Assembly: GCA_938046495.1 (NCBI GenBank)
Contig: CALIXG010000059.1
Location: 1 to 14,631 of the forward strand
Length of the DNA stretch: 14,631 bases
Reading direction: 5' to 3'
From: an uncultured Candidatus Saccharibacteria bacterium
Lineage (GTDB): Bacteria > Patescibacteriota > Saccharimonadia > Saccharimonadales > Saccharimonadaceae
This document shows, piece by piece, positions 14,145 to 14,631 of the stretch (within the stretch, counting starts at the first letter, position 1; the number at the start of each line of letters is the position of its first letter). The notes under the pieces are model-generated. The model had not been told where the DNA came from, made no database searches, and saw only the letters and a program-made list of their open reading frames with translations. The translations under genes were made by a program, and so were the position numbers.

Positions 14145-14631
14145 TGTTGAAAAATGCATTTTTATATGTAACACGCAAAAAGTTAAAAAGTTTGGTGATT
14201 TTTTCTGTGGTACTAATAATGGCGGCACTAGGAATGATCAGTCTGGCGATTCAGGATGCGACAAGTAAGGCGGCTAAGGAGGCTTTTTCGGGAGTAACCA
14301 ATAGTTTTTCAATGGAAATTAATCGTCAGGTGAATCAAGGTACACCGCGGGGTGGTGGTAATGTGAGGGGAACTGATATTAAAAAAATTTCTGAGTCGTC
14401 GGAGATTGAATATACGGTAAAAAGAATTAATAGCGTGGCGGATTTGGTAGATAAGGATATTATCGAGACGCCAGAAACGTTGCGCGGAAGGTCGGCGGAA
14501 CGCGCGAAGAATTTTAAGCGCGCAGTGATGCTAACTGGCGTGAACGATTCGGCCAGGGAAACCAAATTTGTTTCGGGGGCATATAAACTGGTTTCGGGTG
14601 AACATTTAAATTCGAATGATAAAAATCAAAT
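14144..14631 (+). CDS. Second ABC permease, FtsX/MacB family (3' truncated by window)
   Basis: The open frame begins at the ATG overlapping the ATPase stop and runs off the window after 162 codons. The N-terminus [20 protein letters not shown] resembles that of the upstream permease (MIKNAVAYVFRKRTRTALIF), with the same basic segment followed by a transmembrane helix (about 17-37) and the start of an extracytoplasmic domain. The two permeases are therefore paralogues likely forming a heterodimer on the ATPase. A glycine-rich GTPRGGG stretch occurs near residues 66-72. The remaining domain and the C-terminal helices lie outside the window. Confidence 0.85.
   Translation, partial: MLKNAFLYVTRKKLKSLVIFSVVLIMAALGMISLAIQDATSKAAKEAFSGVTNSFSMEINRQVNQGTPRGGGNVRGTDIKKISESSEIEYTVKRINSVADLVDKDIIETPETLRGRSAERAKNFKRAVMLTGVNDSARETKFVSGAYKLVSGEHLNSNDKNQ

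Noticed and set aside
1..14631. Recoding of UGA to glycine as in Gracilibacteria/SR1
   Set aside because: TGA serves as the natural stop of rnhA and znuB, and no gene has in-frame TGA codons.

Overview
The window looks like chromosomal DNA of a Patescibacteria/CPR bacterium, most likely Saccharibacteria (TM7). The reasons are a compact pilB-pilT-pilC type IV pilus operon, very short intergenic gaps, many 1-4 base stop/start overlaps, strong Shine-Dalgarno sites, tRNA genes with encoded CCA, and small membrane-anchored proteins of a kind common in that group. TGA is used as a stop (rnhA, znuB) and does not interrupt any gene, so UGA-to-Gly recoding as in Gracilibacteria/SR1 is excluded. The lineage is an inference from gene content; no rRNA or marker phylogeny is available here. 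Every protein gene lies on the + strand. Only tRNA-Gly is on the - strand.

Region 1 (1-5656): the 3' part of pilB, then pilT and pilC (assembly ATPase, retraction ATPase, inner-membrane platform). A ribonuclease HI-like gene, a CYTH-domain protein, a DUF4868/KwaB-like protein and a 61-residue four-cysteine protein follow, closely spaced. The pilus genes drive extension and retraction of surface pili. The KwaB-like protein is the main candidate for an unusual defence-related function, because it has no KwaA partner here.

Region 2 (5698-9069): a zinc/manganese-type ABC importer (substrate-binding protein with a His/Asp-rich loop, ATPase, permease). An alpha/beta hydrolase of visibly different base and codon use follows it.

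Region 3 (9178-10850): tRNA-Arg(CCT), with a PH-domain membrane protein starting only 7 bases after its CCA, then a membrane-anchored SurA/PrsA-like foldase. Region 4 (10940-12151): a separate promoter, a SIMPL-domain protein, a small frameshifted gene, a structured segment that partly repeats the tRNA-Gly 3' end, a long hairpin/terminator, and tRNA-Gly(CCC) on the - strand.

Region 5 (12152-14631): an intergenic stretch with tandem 23-bp units forming a roughly helically phased ATTT array, then an FtsX/MacB-type ABC system in the order permease - ATPase - second permease, the last running off the window. No CRISPR array, insertion sequence, integrase or rRNA gene was seen. No gene-free stretch exceeds about 300 bases.
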